Assembly: GCA_963766005.1 (NCBI GenBank)
Contig: CAVXYG010000006.1
Location: 310,001-374,000, forward strand
DNA length: 64,000 nt
Reading direction: 5' to 3'
DNA from: CAVXYG01 sp963766005
Lineage (GTDB): Bacteria > Actinomycetota > Actinomycetes > S36-B12 > GCA-2699445
Of this stretch, positions 8,307 through 17,964 are shown one piece after another; the first letter of the stretch is position 1, and every line of letters starts with the position of its first letter. Below the pieces are notes generated by a model. That model did not search any database, had not been told where the DNA came from, and was given only the letters and a program-made list of their open reading frames with translations. Made by a program: the position numbers and the translations under genes.

Positions 8307-9038
8307 GTGATCAACGACACCATGATCAAGTACACCCCGGAGACCGGCTACCCGGTCACCGAGGTGGGCCGGCGCCGGCGCGTGCGGATGACGAACCCGC
8401 CGCCGGACCCGTGGCGCCAGCGGTTGGTCCGCTGGGCCATGTACGCGCTGGCCTGGCTGTTGATCGCCGCCGCCGCCGGATGGGTGGTGGCGGGAGTGGC
8501 GGGCAGTATGCCGGCCGTCCAGTCGCGCATCCAGGCGGAGCGCTCCGCCGCCGAGCTGCGCGGCGACTGGGCCCTCGGCCCGGTCTCGGCCTCGCAGCCG
8601 GGCACCGGCGAGGCTTGGGCGACGCTGTCCATCCCAGCCATCGGCCTGATGGACATGGTTGTTCTGGAAGGCACCGAGGGCGAGCAGATCAACGTGGGTG
8701 TCGGCCACTACAGCGAGACCGAATTCCCGTGGGAGGGCACCGGCAACGTCGGACTGGCCGGCCATCGCACCGGTTGGGGCGAGCCGTTCGCCGACCTCGA
8801 CCAGCTGCGGCCCGGTGACCAGATCACCGTGGAGACCGCCGATACCACCTACACCTACGCAGTGACCGGCGGCACCGTCGTGGCACCGGAGGACGTGTGG
8901 GTACTGCAGGACACCCCGCCCGCCGATACCGGCGCCCGCGGGGACGCACCGCTGCTGACCTTGACCACCTGCGAGGGAGGCGAGAACGAGGTGCGTCTCA
9001 TCGTCTGGGCGCAACTGTCGCAGGTGACGGCGAAGTAG
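8307..9038 (+). CDS. Class E/F-type sortase
   Basis: A 243-residue membrane-anchored cysteine transpeptidase that cuts a sorting signal and joins the cut protein to a cell-wall or pilin amine. An N-terminal cytoplasmic basic stretch (RRRRVR) is followed by one transmembrane helix (about residues 42-66) and the sortase beta-barrel. The catalytic residues are all visible: H153 in AGHRTGWG, C222 in LTLTTCEGG and R230 in NEVRLIVWA. The GTG start has a ribosome site (gagcaggag) eight bases upstream. It directly follows the LALTG peptide gene, its most obvious substrate candidate; the GH26-like protein two genes upstream has no sorting signal of its own. Confidence 0.92.
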   Translation: MINDTMIKYTPETGYPVTEVGRRRRVRMTNPPPDPWRQRLVRWAMYALAWLLIAAAAGWVVAGVAGSMPAVQSRIQAERSAAELRGDWALGPVSASQPGTGEAWATLSIPAIGLMDMVVLEGTEGEQINVGVGHYSETEFPWEGTGNVGLAGHRTGWGEPFADLDQLRPGDQITVETADTTYTYAVTGGTVVAPEDVWVLQDTPPADTGARGDAPLLTLTTCEGGENEVRLIVWAQLSQVTAK

Positions 9039-9060
9039 CCGGCGGGCGGTGCCTGCCGGC
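9038..9060 (+). terminator. Hairpin terminator after the sortase gene
   Basis: A stem of about ten base pairs (one G-U pair) with a three-base loop starts at the last base of the sortase stop codon. Left arm 9038-9047, loop 9048-9050, right arm 9051-9060. It has no T-run, as is common in high-GC actinobacteria. It separates the plus-strand sortase cassette from the convergent aroE gene. The remaining bases to 9260 show no gene. Confidence 0.5.
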
Positions 9061-9260
9061 GCCCAAGCCGACCGCCGGGGTCTCGTGCGGCGAGGGCAGC
9101 TGATCGCAGCGGCGCGGCGCAAGTCCAGGCTCGAAGCCGACAATCGCCCCGGCAGCGGCGACGGCCCTTCCGCTGCTGCCGTCGGCCTTCGCTCCGCGCC
9201 GGTCACGCCTTCGGTCAGGGAGCAGGCACACAAACAGCACGCCAACCCCGGTGCTTCCCG

Positions 9261-10100
9261 CTAGCCGCCGGCGAACGCCGGGGCGGGACCGTCCAGGGCA
9301 GCGGCCATGGCGGCGATCGGCGCACTGCGGCCCGTCATGAGTTCCACTTGCCGGGCTGCCTGCCACAGCAGCATCTGCGACCCGGGGACCACGCGGCCTC
9401 CCGCCTCGGACCAGGCGGCCGCCAGGGTTGTCGGCCAGGGTCGATAGGTGACATCGAGCAGCACTCCGGGTCGTCCTGGCACGAGGTGGGCCAATCCGGC
9501 GCCGGCGTCGCCGGGCACGGTGGAGATGACGAGGTCCGCCGCCAGCGCCTGACCGGCCTCGTCCCAGTGCAGCACCGTGACCGCCGAGACCCCGGCCGCG
9601 GCGGCGGCGGCCCGCACCCCGCCGGTCGAGCGGGGCCGGCGGGCCAGCACAACGATGTCCTGCGCGCCCAACTGGGCCGCGGCCGCGGCCGCGGAACGGG
9701 ACGTGGCTCCCGCGCCGATGAGGCATGCCCTCCCGAACCCGGTCCCGGGCGCCGCAGATCGGATCGCCGACACGATGCCTGCGACATCGGTGTTGTACCC
9801 GTGCCGCCCGGTGTCGTCCAAGACGACCGTGTTCGCCGACTGCGTCGCGGTCGCCAGCGGCGAAACGGTGTCCAGCAGCGGGAGGACCGCCTCCTTCAGC
9901 GGCATCGTCAGCGACAGGCCCGCCCAGGTGTCGTCGAGTCCGGCGAGGAATCCCGCCAGCCCGTCGGCCTGGACTTCGATGGCGTCGTAGGACCAGGCCA
10001 ATCCCAGCGCCTCGTACGCTGCGCGATGCAGCGCCGGGGACAGCGAGTGGCTGATCGGGCTGCCCAGCACCGCCGCCCGGCGAACCGCTGGCGTCAACAC
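9261..10100 (-). CDS. aroE: Shikimate dehydrogenase
   Basis: A 279-residue enzyme that reduces 3-dehydroshikimate to shikimate, the fourth step of the pathway. Substrate-domain signatures are VLGSPISHSLSPALHRAAY (the SxS shikimate-binding serines), SLTMPLKEAVLP (catalytic Lys), and SANTVVL/YNTDVAG (catalytic Asp). The Rossmann loop is LIGAGATSRSA, followed by LLDVTYRPWPT and the Gln of LLWQAARQ. The start is GTG at 10100 or TTG at 10097, both overlapping the mltG stop; no strong ribosome site is visible, so translational coupling to mltG is likely. It is separated from the other aro genes by the inserted sortase cassette and the prepilin peptidase gene. Confidence 0.93.
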   Translation of the reverse strand: MLTPAVRRAAVLGSPISHSLSPALHRAAYEALGLAWSYDAIEVQADGLAGFLAGLDDTWAGLSLTMPLKEAVLPLLDTVSPLATATQSANTVVLDDTGRHGYNTDVAGIVSAIRSAAPGTGFGRACLIGAGATSRSAAAAAAQLGAQDIVVLARRPRSTGGVRAAAAAAGVSAVTVLHWDEAGQALAADLVISTVPGDAGAGLAHLVPGRPGVLLDVTYRPWPTTLAAAWSEAGGRVVPGSQMLLWQAARQVELMTGRSAPIAAMAAALDGPAPAFAGG

Positions 10101-11251
10101 TTGTCCGGGTTGTCGGCACACCACTGCTGGAACTCGGCCTTGTAGCCGAGGAACTCGTCGTAGTCGTCGGTGAATCGAGTATCGCCGGTATCCGGGTTGA
10201 CGGTCACGTAGTACAGCCAGTCCCCGTCCTCGGGGCTGAGAGCGGCCATCATCGCTGCCTCGCCGGGCGAGTTGATCGGTGTGGGGGGCAGCCCCGGACG
10301 GGTGTAGGTGTTGTAGGGGCCGTCCTCCTGCAACTGCTCGCTGCTCAGCGCGATGTTGGACTCCGCCAGGGCGTAGTTGATCGTGGCGTCGAGCTGCAGG
10401 AACCCGTTGGTGTCGCCCCAGGTTGCCGGGTCGAGGCGGTTGTAGATGACGCGGGCGACCTTGCCGAAGTCCTGCGGCAGGCCCTCTGACTGCACCAGGG
10501 AGGCGATGACGAGCACTTCGTAGGGGGTCTTGCCCGCGAGCTGCTCGGCGTTCTCCAAGCCCACCGCCTCGGCGCTCTCGCCGAACCGATCCACATAGCC
10601 CTGCAGCACCTGCAGTGCGGTTGCGTCCTTGGCGACCCCGTAGGTCGCCGGGAACAGGAAACCCTCGGCCCGCAATTCGCCGGTGGGGGGTGCCCACTCC
10701 GGCAGTTGCAGGCCCTGGGCGGGGTCTCGGAAGATCTGCCACAGCGCGTCCTGGGGCAGACCTGTGGCCTCTGACGTCCGATCGACCACCTGATCGATCC
10801 GCAGCCCCTCCGGCAGCACCACCTGCGATTCGTAGCGGGCGCTCGGATCGAGGATCAACTCGAACGCCTGGGCGCCGGACATCTGTTCCTGCATCTCGTA
10901 GGCGCCCGGCGCGATCGTCGTGGCGCGCTCATCGCCGTTCGTGGCCTGGACGAAGGCCCCGGGGCTGGCCACGACATCGGCCGTGAACAGGCTGTTGGCG
11001 ATGTCGGTCACGGTATCCCCGGGTTCGACGACGACGACCACGCTGCCGCTGCCCGGACCCGGATAGTCTTCCGCCGATGTCGGGCCGAAGCGGTCCCACA
11101 CCGCCTTGCCCCCGAGGAAGAGGGCAACCCCGACACCACCGATGAGCAGGATCGACAGCATCGCGGCGGGCAGGCCCATCCCGCGCTGCCGCGATCCCCG
11201 CGGCGGCGGTGTCGGCGATTGGTCCCGCATCGAGATGCCGATATGGCTCAT
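10094..11251 (-). CDS. mltG: Endolytic murein transglycosylase
   Basis: A 385-residue single-pass membrane enzyme that cuts nascent glycan strands and sets their length. It has a short cytoplasmic N-terminus, one transmembrane helix (about residues 28-47), a LysM-like region (VEPGDTVTDIANSLF) and the YceG catalytic domain. The core VIASLVQSEGLPQDFGKVA corresponds to the family's active-site segment. The usual first acid of ASIVEKE is a Gln here, while the following E is kept. RVIYNRLD, LQLDATINYAL and YNTYTRPGLPPTPINSPG are characteristic. The ATG shares one base with the ruvX stop, and the end overlaps aroE. Confidence 0.93.
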   Translation of the reverse strand: MSHIGISMRDQSPTPPPRGSRQRGMGLPAAMLSILLIGGVGVALFLGGKAVWDRFGPTSAEDYPGPGSGSVVVVVEPGDTVTDIANSLFTADVVASPGAFVQATNGDERATTIAPGAYEMQEQMSGAQAFELILDPSARYESQVVLPEGLRIDQVVDRTSEATGLPQDALWQIFRDPAQGLQLPEWAPPTGELRAEGFLFPATYGVAKDATALQVLQGYVDRFGESAEAVGLENAEQLAGKTPYEVLVIASLVQSEGLPQDFGKVARVIYNRLDPATWGDTNGFLQLDATINYALAESNIALSSEQLQEDGPYNTYTRPGLPPTPINSPGEAAMMAALSPEDGDWLYYVTVNPDTGDTRFTDDYDEFLGYKAEFQQWCADNPDKC

Positions 11252-11739
11252 CAGCCGCGCCTCCGCACCGTCGTCCCCGCCGGGATCCCCGCAGCCCGTT
11301 CCCTGTCCAAAGCTTGTTGCACTACTATGACAGCCGCTTCTTGGTCAATCACTGAACGGGATGCCCGGTGTGTCCGACCGGCAGCGCTCAGGTTGCGTTG
11401 GGCCGACACGGTCGTGAGCCGCTCGTCCACCAGCCGCACCGGCGTCGTCGGCAGCGCAGCGGCGATGCGCTCGGCGAACGCCTCTGCCGCAGCCGCGGCC
11501 GCGCCCGGCCGGCCGGACATCGACACCGGGTGGCCGACGACGACCGCGACGGCGTCGTGCTCGGCGGCGAGCGCTGCGATCCTCGCCACGGCGGCGTCAT
11601 CCCCGGCTCGCCGATCGATGGTCTCCGACGGCACGGCCAGCAGCCCCGCGGCGTCGCTGCGGGCAACGCCGATGCGCACCGAGCCCACATCGATCCCGAT
11701 CCGTACTCCGGGTTCGATCCCCTTCGCGGCCGGGCTCAT
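11251..11739 (-). CDS. ruvX: Putative pre-16S rRNA nuclease / Holliday junction resolvase-like (YqgF)
   Basis: A 162-residue RNase H-fold protein that processes the 5' end of 16S rRNA precursors. RIGIDVGSVRIGVARSD (first catalytic Asp), VVVGHPVSMSG, VRLVDERLTTVSAQ and DQEAAVIVVQQALD (last Asp) are in the family order. The start chosen is the ATG at 11739, whose first bases form ATGA with the alaS stop. The long upstream open frame is a shadow of alaS. The alaS-ruvX-mltG-aroE order is standard in actinobacteria. Confidence 0.94.
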   Translation of the reverse strand: MSPAAKGIEPGVRIGIDVGSVRIGVARSDAAGLLAVPSETIDRRAGDDAAVARIAALAAEHDAVAVVVGHPVSMSGRPGAAAAAAEAFAERIAAALPTTPVRLVDERLTTVSAQRNLSAAGRTHRASRSVIDQEAAVIVVQQALDRERAAGIPAGTTVRRRG

Positions 11740-14408
11740 GCAGCCCGTGTCCGCAGCATCTGCGCGACCGCGTCCGCAGCCGCGGCGATGCCGTCGACCC
11801 GGGTTCCGCCGCCCTGGGCCAGTTGGTCCTTGCCGCCCCCGCGGCCATCGACCGCCGGCATCGCGGCGGCGAGCAGATCGCGCGCGGTGACCCCGACGGC
11901 CCGGGCCTCGTCGTTGACCGCGGCAACAACCGAGACTCGCCCGGCAACCACGGCGAAGCCGACGATGCACACCGCGAGGTTGGGATTGGCCATCCCCTTG
12001 CCGCGCAGTACGACATCGCGCAACTCGTTGGCGGTCACCGATTCGGGGGCCGTAAAGGACCAGAAGCGGAACGGACCGATATCGGCGCCGGTGCCGATGA
12101 TCTGATCGACGTTGGCCAGCAACTGCGCCGACTTCAATTGCTGCAGCTCGCGCTCGGCGTTCTTCAACCGCACCATGTACTGCTCGATCCGGTCGGGCAG
12201 CTCCTCCGGCGGGGCCTTGGTCAGTTCGGTGAGGCGGTTGACCAGCAGATGCTCGCGGGCCAGGAAGCGGTAGGCGTCGGTGCCGACGAGCGCTTCCACA
12301 CGCCGCACTCCGGCGCCGATACTGCTCTCGGAGAGGAACTTCACCAGCCCCAGCTGAGCGGAGCGCGTGGCATGCGTCCCGCCGCACAGTTCGTGCGCCC
12401 AGTCCCCCACCGACACCACGCGCACGTTCTCGCCGTACTTCTCGCCGAAGAGCGCCATCGCGCCCATCTGGATGGCCTCGTCCTGCTTCATCACCTGCGC
12501 CCGAACCGTCAGGTCCTCGGCGAGCACATCATTGACGAGGGCCTCGGCGTCGAGCAGGACCGACTGCGGCACCGGTCCGGTGCTCGGGAAGTCGAACCGC
12601 AACCGACCCGGTGCATTCTCCGAGCCCATCTGCGTGGCCGTCTCCCCCAGCATTTCCCGGAATGCGCGGTGGATCATGTGCGTGGCCGTGTGCGCGCGGC
12701 TGATGGCGCTGCGCCGGGCGGTGTCGACCTCGCCCAGGGCGGACCCGCCGGCAGCGATGACGCCGTCGACCACGGTGGCCCGGTGCACGTACAGCCCGGG
12801 CACCGGCGACTGGACGTCGTAGACCTCGGCCACGCCGCCGTCGCGCAGCCTGATCGTGCCGTGATCGCCGAGTTGGCCGCCGCCCTCGGCGTAGAACGGC
12901 GTGCGGTCCAAGACGATCTCGATCTCGTCGCCGGACTCGGCGGCCGGGACGAGCGCGCCGTCGCGTAGCACGCCGGTCACGGTGCCCTCGGTGACGGTCT
13001 CCGTGTACCCGGTGAACTGCGTGAGACCGGAGCGGTCGAGCACCTCGCGGTAGGCCGTCAGCGGCGTGATGCCGGCCTTCCGGCTGCGCGCATCCGCCTT
13101 TGCGCGCTCACGCTGCTCCTTCATCAGGCGCCGGAAGCCGGACTCGTCGACGTCGAGTCCCTGCTCGGCGGCCATCTCCAGGGTGATGTCGATGGGAAAT
13201 CCGAAGGTGTCGTGCAGCTGGAATGCCTTGTCTCCCGGCAACTGCTTGCCGCCCGTGCGCCGGATGTCGGCAACGGCCACGTCGAACATCTCCGTCCCGG
13301 TGCGCAGCGTCTGCAGGAACGAGGCCTCCTCGTTCACCGCCGTGGTGGAGATCCTTCCGGCGTCGCGCTGCAGTTCCGGATACTGCGGGCCCATCGCCGT
13401 GACGGTGGCGGCCATGAGTTCGGCCATCGCCGGCTCGTGCGTGCCCAGCAGCCTCATGTTGCGGATCACGCGGCGCATCAGGCGCCGCAGGACGTAGCCG
13501 CGGCCCTCGTTGCCGGGGACCACGCCATCTGCGATGAGGAAGGCGCAGGTGCGGGTGTGGTCGGCGACGACGCGCAGGGCGATATCGTCGCGGCGGTCCG
13601 CGCCGTAGCGGCGGCCCGAGATCTCGGTGGCGCGGTCCAGGATCGTGCGCGTGGTGTCGATCTCGTAGATGTTGTCCACGCCCTGGAGCAGCGCGGCCAT
13701 GCGCTCCAGGCCCATGCCGGTGTCGATGTTCTTGCGGGGCAGTTCGCCGAGGATCGGGTAGTCCTCTTTGGCGGGACCCTCACCGCGGGCGAACTGCATG
13801 AACACCAGATTCCACACCTCGAGGTAGCGGTCCTCGTCCACCACCGGACCGCCCTCACGACCGAACTCCGGACCGCGGTCGAAGTAGATCTCCGAACATG
13901 GCCCGCACGGTCCGGGCACGCCCATGGACCAGAAGTTGTCGGCCATGCCTCGTCGCTGAATGCGATCCATCGGCAGGCCGACGACGCGGTGCCAGATATC
14001 GGCCGCCTCGTCGTCGTCGTAATAGACGGTCACCCAGATGCGCTCGGGGTCGAAGCCGTAGCCGCCGTAGTGGGTGCTGGACGTCAGCAGCTCCCAGGCG
14101 AAGGGGATGGCGTCAGCTTTGAAGTAGTCGCCGAAGGAGAAGTTGCCGGCCATCTGGAAGAACGACGCATGCCTCGTCGTGCGGCCGACCTCGTCGATGT
14201 CGAGGGTGCGCACGCACTTCTGCACGCTGGTCGCGGTGGGGTGCGGCGGCGGAGCCTCGCCGAGGAAGTACGGCTTGAACGGGACCATGCCCGCGTTGAC
14301 GAACAGCAGTGTGGGGTCGTCAAGGATCAGCGACGCAGAGGGCACGATCTGGTGCCCCCGGTCGGCGAAGAAGCGCAGGAACCTGCTGCGGATCTCGGCG
14401 GAGTCCAT
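11736..14408 (-). CDS. alaS: Alanine--tRNA ligase
   Basis: An 890-residue class II aminoacyl-tRNA synthetase with its full domain set. The aminoacylation domain starts with RSRFLRFFADRGHQIVPSAS, followed by FVNAGMVPFKPYFLG and CVRTLDIDEVGRTTRHASFF. The editing domain has zinc ligands in SRAHTATHMIHRAFREML and in ELCGGTHATRSAQLG. A C-terminal DHHA1/C-Ala region with GRGGGKDQLAQGGG ends the protein. The length is normal. It follows the DUF6167 gene by five bases and overlaps ruvX. Confidence 0.98.
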   Translation of the reverse strand: MDSAEIRSRFLRFFADRGHQIVPSASLILDDPTLLFVNAGMVPFKPYFLGEAPPPHPTATSVQKCVRTLDIDEVGRTTRHASFFQMAGNFSFGDYFKADAIPFAWELLTSSTHYGGYGFDPERIWVTVYYDDDEAADIWHRVVGLPMDRIQRRGMADNFWSMGVPGPCGPCSEIYFDRGPEFGREGGPVVDEDRYLEVWNLVFMQFARGEGPAKEDYPILGELPRKNIDTGMGLERMAALLQGVDNIYEIDTTRTILDRATEISGRRYGADRRDDIALRVVADHTRTCAFLIADGVVPGNEGRGYVLRRLMRRVIRNMRLLGTHEPAMAELMAATVTAMGPQYPELQRDAGRISTTAVNEEASFLQTLRTGTEMFDVAVADIRRTGGKQLPGDKAFQLHDTFGFPIDITLEMAAEQGLDVDESGFRRLMKEQRERAKADARSRKAGITPLTAYREVLDRSGLTQFTGYTETVTEGTVTGVLRDGALVPAAESGDEIEIVLDRTPFYAEGGGQLGDHGTIRLRDGGVAEVYDVQSPVPGLYVHRATVVDGVIAAGGSALGEVDTARRSAISRAHTATHMIHRAFREMLGETATQMGSENAPGRLRFDFPSTGPVPQSVLLDAEALVNDVLAEDLTVRAQVMKQDEAIQMGAMALFGEKYGENVRVVSVGDWAHELCGGTHATRSAQLGLVKFLSESSIGAGVRRVEALVGTDAYRFLAREHLLVNRLTELTKAPPEELPDRIEQYMVRLKNAERELQQLKSAQLLANVDQIIGTGADIGPFRFWSFTAPESVTANELRDVVLRGKGMANPNLAVCIVGFAVVAGRVSVVAAVNDEARAVGVTARDLLAAAMPAVDGRGGGKDQLAQGGGTRVDGIAAAADAVAQMLRTRAA

Positions 14409-14413
14409 AGCGT

Positions 14414-14761
14414 TCAGTCGGCCTTTCGTCGTCGGACGCGGGCGGGCCTGCCAGCACCGGTGAGGTCCACCACAGCAGTGTCCATGATGGCGGCCGGGGC
14501 CGCTGCGGCAGCGTTGGGTCGGTCCGTCCGGGTGATCAGGATCCCGCCGATGCGCAGCTGGGGCCGCTCGGCGGCGACCGCCACTGCGCCGCCTCCGTCC
14601 GAGCCCGGAGGCGCCGAGACGGCCTGCAGCGCGAACGTCGCCACGGCCTGCGCCGTGCCAGCCACGCCCTGCTCCCGCACCGCCCCGGCGATCTGTTCGC
14701 CCTTGCGATAGACGTAGATCCCGCTGACGGCACCAACTCCGACCCAGAACAGGCGTGCCAT
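14414..14761 (-). CDS. DUF6167-like small membrane-associated protein
   Basis: A 115-residue protein of unknown function. It starts MARLFWVGVGAVSGIYVYRKG, a short hydrophobic segment followed by a basic turn, then an Ala-rich helix and a variable basic tail (RVRRRKAD). Proteins of this shape sit directly upstream of alaS in many actinobacteria, usually together with a DUF948 protein; no DUF948 gene is found here. I chose the ATG at 14761 over an upstream one because the conserved segment begins there. The chitobiose island begins only 84 bases away, at the place where the rarA/DUF948 side of the locus would normally continue. Confidence 0.76.
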   Translation of the reverse strand: MARLFWVGVGAVSGIYVYRKGEQIAGAVREQGVAGTAQAVATFALQAVSAPPGSDGGGAVAVAAERPQLRIGGILITRTDRPNAAAAAPAAIMDTAVVDLTGAGRPARVRRRKAD

Positions 14762-14844
14762 GGCAGGACCCCTCCGCTCGGCGCCAATCACGCCGACACT
14801 ACCGGAGCGCCATCCGCGAGCTCGGCAGCAGGCGGGTCGATCCC

Positions 14845-15939
14845 TCAGTGGTAGTGCAAGCGTTCGCCCGTGGCGGGATCGAACAGGTGAATGTGGCTGC
14901 GTCCGATCGAGACATCGACCGTTTCGCCGACGTGCGGGGGGCGGCGGCCGTCGGTCCGGACGACCACCTGCAGCCGCTCGCCGTTGGCTAGGACGACCTC
15001 GCCGTAGACGTAGGCGTCCGCTCCGAGGCTCTCGACCAGTACGACGTCGACGGGCCAGGAGTCCTCACCGCCGAGCCGCAAGTCCTCCGGCCGGAACCCG
15101 AGGACCACGCTGCCCCGCCCGTGCTGCGCCAGATCGGCCGACGCTTCGGGCGGCAGCGGCACGTTGTTGCCGCCGAGCGTGACGGCCCCGTCGTGCACGG
15201 GAACCTCGACGACGTTCATCGCCGGCGAGCCGATGAATCCCGCGACGAAGGTGTTCGCCGGCTCGTCGTACAGTTCCTGCGGCGTGCCGACCTGCATCAG
15301 GAGGCCGTCCTTGAGCACCGCGATCCGGTCGCCCATGGTCATAGCTTCCGTCTGGTCGTGGGTCACGTACACGGTGGTCACGTTCAGCTCGCGCTGCAGC
15401 TTGGCGATCTGGGTGCGGGTCTGCACGCGCAGCTTGGCGTCGAGGTTCGACAGCGGCTCGTCCATCAGGAACACCTGCGGCTTGCGCACGATCGCGCGCC
15501 CCATGGCCACGCGCTGCCGTTGGCCGCCGGACATCGCCTTGGGCTTGCGGTCGAGGTAGGGCTCGAGGTCCAGGATCTCGGCGGCCTCCTGGACGCGCTG
15601 CTCGATCTCGGCCTTCGGCATCTTGGCGATCTCCAGAGCGAAGCCCATGTTCTGGCGGACCGTCATGTGCGGGTACAGGGCGTAGGACTGGAACACCATC
15701 GCGATATCGCGGTCCTTGGGCGCAAGATTGGTGACGTCCTTGTCACCGATGAAGATCTTGCCCTGGTTGACGTCCTCGAGGCCGGCAAGCATGCGCAGCG
15801 ACGTGGACTTGCCGCACCCCGACGGCCCGACAAGAACGAGGAATTCGCCGTCGCGAACCTCGAGGTCGAGCTTGTCCACCGACGGGGTCTTCGCGTTCGG
15901 GTAGATGCGGGTGGCGCCTTGAAAGGTCACGCTGGCCAT
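14845..15939 (-). CDS. msiK: Sugar ABC transporter ATP-binding protein (MsiK/UgpC type)
   Basis: A 364-residue cytoplasmic ATPase that drives oligosaccharide import. Walker A is GPSGCGKSTS at about residues 38-47, with the Q-loop in MVFQSYALYPHM, the ABC signature MSGGQRQRVAMGRA, Walker B VFLMDEPLSNLDAKLR and the His switch VYVTHDQTEA. A C-terminal TOBE/OB region (about 240-364), as in MalK/MsiK, may bind regulators. The ATG at 15939 has a clear ribosome site (ggaggg). In Streptomyces one MsiK serves many importers; here the ATPase sits with its own permeases as last gene of the operon. Confidence 0.95.
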   Translation of the reverse strand: MASVTFQGATRIYPNAKTPSVDKLDLEVRDGEFLVLVGPSGCGKSTSLRMLAGLEDVNQGKIFIGDKDVTNLAPKDRDIAMVFQSYALYPHMTVRQNMGFALEIAKMPKAEIEQRVQEAAEILDLEPYLDRKPKAMSGGQRQRVAMGRAIVRKPQVFLMDEPLSNLDAKLRVQTRTQIAKLQRELNVTTVYVTHDQTEAMTMGDRIAVLKDGLLMQVGTPQELYDEPANTFVAGFIGSPAMNVVEVPVHDGAVTLGGNNVPLPPEASADLAQHGRGSVVLGFRPEDLRLGGEDSWPVDVVLVESLGADAYVYGEVVLANGERLQVVVRTDGRRPPHVGETVDVSIGRSHIHLFDPATGERLHYH

Positions 15940-16010
15940 GATCGTCGTCCCTCCAGTGGTGCCTGCAGGATGCCTGCAAATGCTCCGTTGTGCTGATGTG
16001 TTGGCATTGC

Positions 16011-16839
16011 TCAGCCCTTGACTCCGCCTTCCAGCGCACCACGCTGGATCTTGCCCTGGACAATCACGAAGAAGATGATCACGGGGACCGCGTACAGTAC
16101 CGAGCCGGCCATCAGTCCGCCCCAGTCGATCGCCTTCTGGCCGGAGTTGAACTGGGTCAGCCATACCGGCAGGGTCTGCTTGTTCTGATCCAGCAGGATC
16201 ACGTTGGCCAGGATGAACTCGTTCCAGGCCATGATGAAGGCGAACACCGAGGTGGAGACCAGGCCCGGCGCGATCAGCGGGAAGAGGATCTTGCGGAAGG
16301 CCTGCCCCTGGGTGCAGCCGTCGATCATCGCAGCCTCTTCGAGGTCCTTGGGGATGTTGGCGATGAATCCGCGCAGGGTCCAGATCGTGAAGGGGAGCAC
16401 GAGCGCCAGGTAGGCGATCATCACGCCGGTCAGCTTGTTGACCTGGTCGACCGAGTTCAGCATCACGAACATCGAGATCAGCAGTGCTTCGAACGGCACC
16501 ATCTGCACCGCGAGCAGCATGATGATGTACGACTTGCGGCCCTTGAAGTTGAAGCGCGCGACGGCGGTGGCGGCGAGGAACGCCACCAGCATCGAGGAGG
16601 CGACCACGACGATCGTGACGATCGCCGAGTTCCTCGCGAAGGTGAAGAAGTTGTCGTCGGCGATCACCCGCGTGTAGTTGTCCAGGGTCGCCGGGATGGG
16701 CAGGAACTTCGGGGTGTCGAGGAAGAAGTCCGATCGGGGCTTCAACGAGGAGATGACCATCCAGTAGACCGGGAAGGCCATGACGAGGAACACGATGACT
16801 GCGAGTCGTGTTGGCGAGGACGCCGCCCTTCTTCAGCAT
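16011..16839 (-). CDS. Sugar ABC transporter permease, MalG type (one frame break)
   Basis: The second membrane subunit of a carbohydrate importer, with about six transmembrane helices. The EAA loop that docks on the ATPase is visible as DLEEAAMIDGCTQGQAFRKI, and FIMAWNEFILANVIL and ALEGGVKG at the C-terminus are typical of MalG relatives. The true N-terminus MLKKGGVLANTTR is encoded from the ATG at 16839 in one frame, and the rest continues in another frame from about 16800. The span is one base longer than a multiple of three, so one extra base is present. The gene follows the MalF-type gene by two bases. Confidence 0.88.
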
Positions 16840-16841
16840 GC

Positions 16842-17797
16842 TCAGGCCTCTTCCAGCTGCTTGATCATCCGCTTGATGTAGAACACCGACACGATCATGC
16901 AGCATCAGCACCATGAGCACGCCGATCGCGGAGCCGGCACCGAAGTCATTCGCCGAGAACGACACCCGATAGGCGAACAGTCCCAGGAGATCGGTGTCCT
17001 TGGCGATGCCGCCGGCCTTCTGCAGGATGAACACCTGGGTGAACACGCGGAAGTCCCAGATCGTCGACAGGGCCGTCAGGATCAGGAAGATCGGTGCCAG
17101 CAGTGGGCGGTGAGGCGACGGAACTGGGTCCACGCCGAGCGCACCGTCCAGTGCGGCCGCCTCGTACATCTCGTTCGGGATCTGGCTGAGCCCGGCGAAC
17201 AGCGTCAGCGCGACGAACGGAATAGCTCCCCAGACGACGATGATGGCGGCCAGCGTCAGCAGCGACAGCGGCTCGGCCAACCAGGAGTACCCTTCGAATT
17301 GCTCGAACCCGAGGCTCACCAGCGCCCAGTTCACGATCCCGAATTGGGTGTCGAACAGCAACTGCCAGGTCTGCGTCGCGGTCACCACCGGCGTCGCCCA
17401 CGCCAGCAGCAGTCCGATGAGCACGAACAGTCGCATCTTGTTGCCCAACTTGTTGAGCAGCAGCGCGACCAGGGTGCCGAGCACCATGGTGGCAACGACG
17501 CACACCAAGGTGAACACCAGCGTCCGGACGACCACGGTGCCAGAAGTAGCGGTCGCTGAGAATCTCGATGTAGTTGGCGAAGTTGTTCCACGATTCGGTG
17601 CCCTGGGCGATGTTCCGGAGTTTGGCCTCCTGGAGCGACAGGATGACCATGCGCACGATCGGATAGCCGAGCACCAAGAGCAGGATCACCGATGGCCGGC
17701 GCGAGCAGGCCGATCGCCAGTCGGTTGCGCCTGGGCTCGTTCTCCTGCGGCGCGCCAGAGTCTTGCTCCGGTGACTGCCGTTGTCGTCGTCAGTCAC
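16842..17797 (-). CDS. Sugar ABC transporter permease, MalF type (several frame breaks)
   Basis: The first membrane subunit of the importer. Reading across frames gives a complete protein. It has a polar N-terminus from GTG 17797, then VILLLVLGYPIVRMVILSLQ, then LVALLLNKLGNKMRLFVLIG, the EAA loop ending in NEMYEAAALDGA, and a C-terminus ending at the TGA at 16842, two bases before malG. Frame changes are needed near 17765, 17690, 17540, 17150, 17115 and 16905. The protein sequence is otherwise well kept, which argues for sequence errors rather than decay. It is upstream of malG and downstream of the binding-protein gene, the usual order. Confidence 0.85.
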
Positions 17798-17964
17798 GAC
17801 TGATCACCGCCTCGGTGGGTCTGATCCCACTGCCGGTAACCTAGCGGGTCGCGCGGCGCCATGGGACGGCATTGGGCGATCCTCTGCGACGATCATGGAG
17901 GCAGGGCCCGGGCTCAAGTGCCGCCCGGGCCCCTGCGAGATCGCCTCCGACGGGGCCGGGGGTA

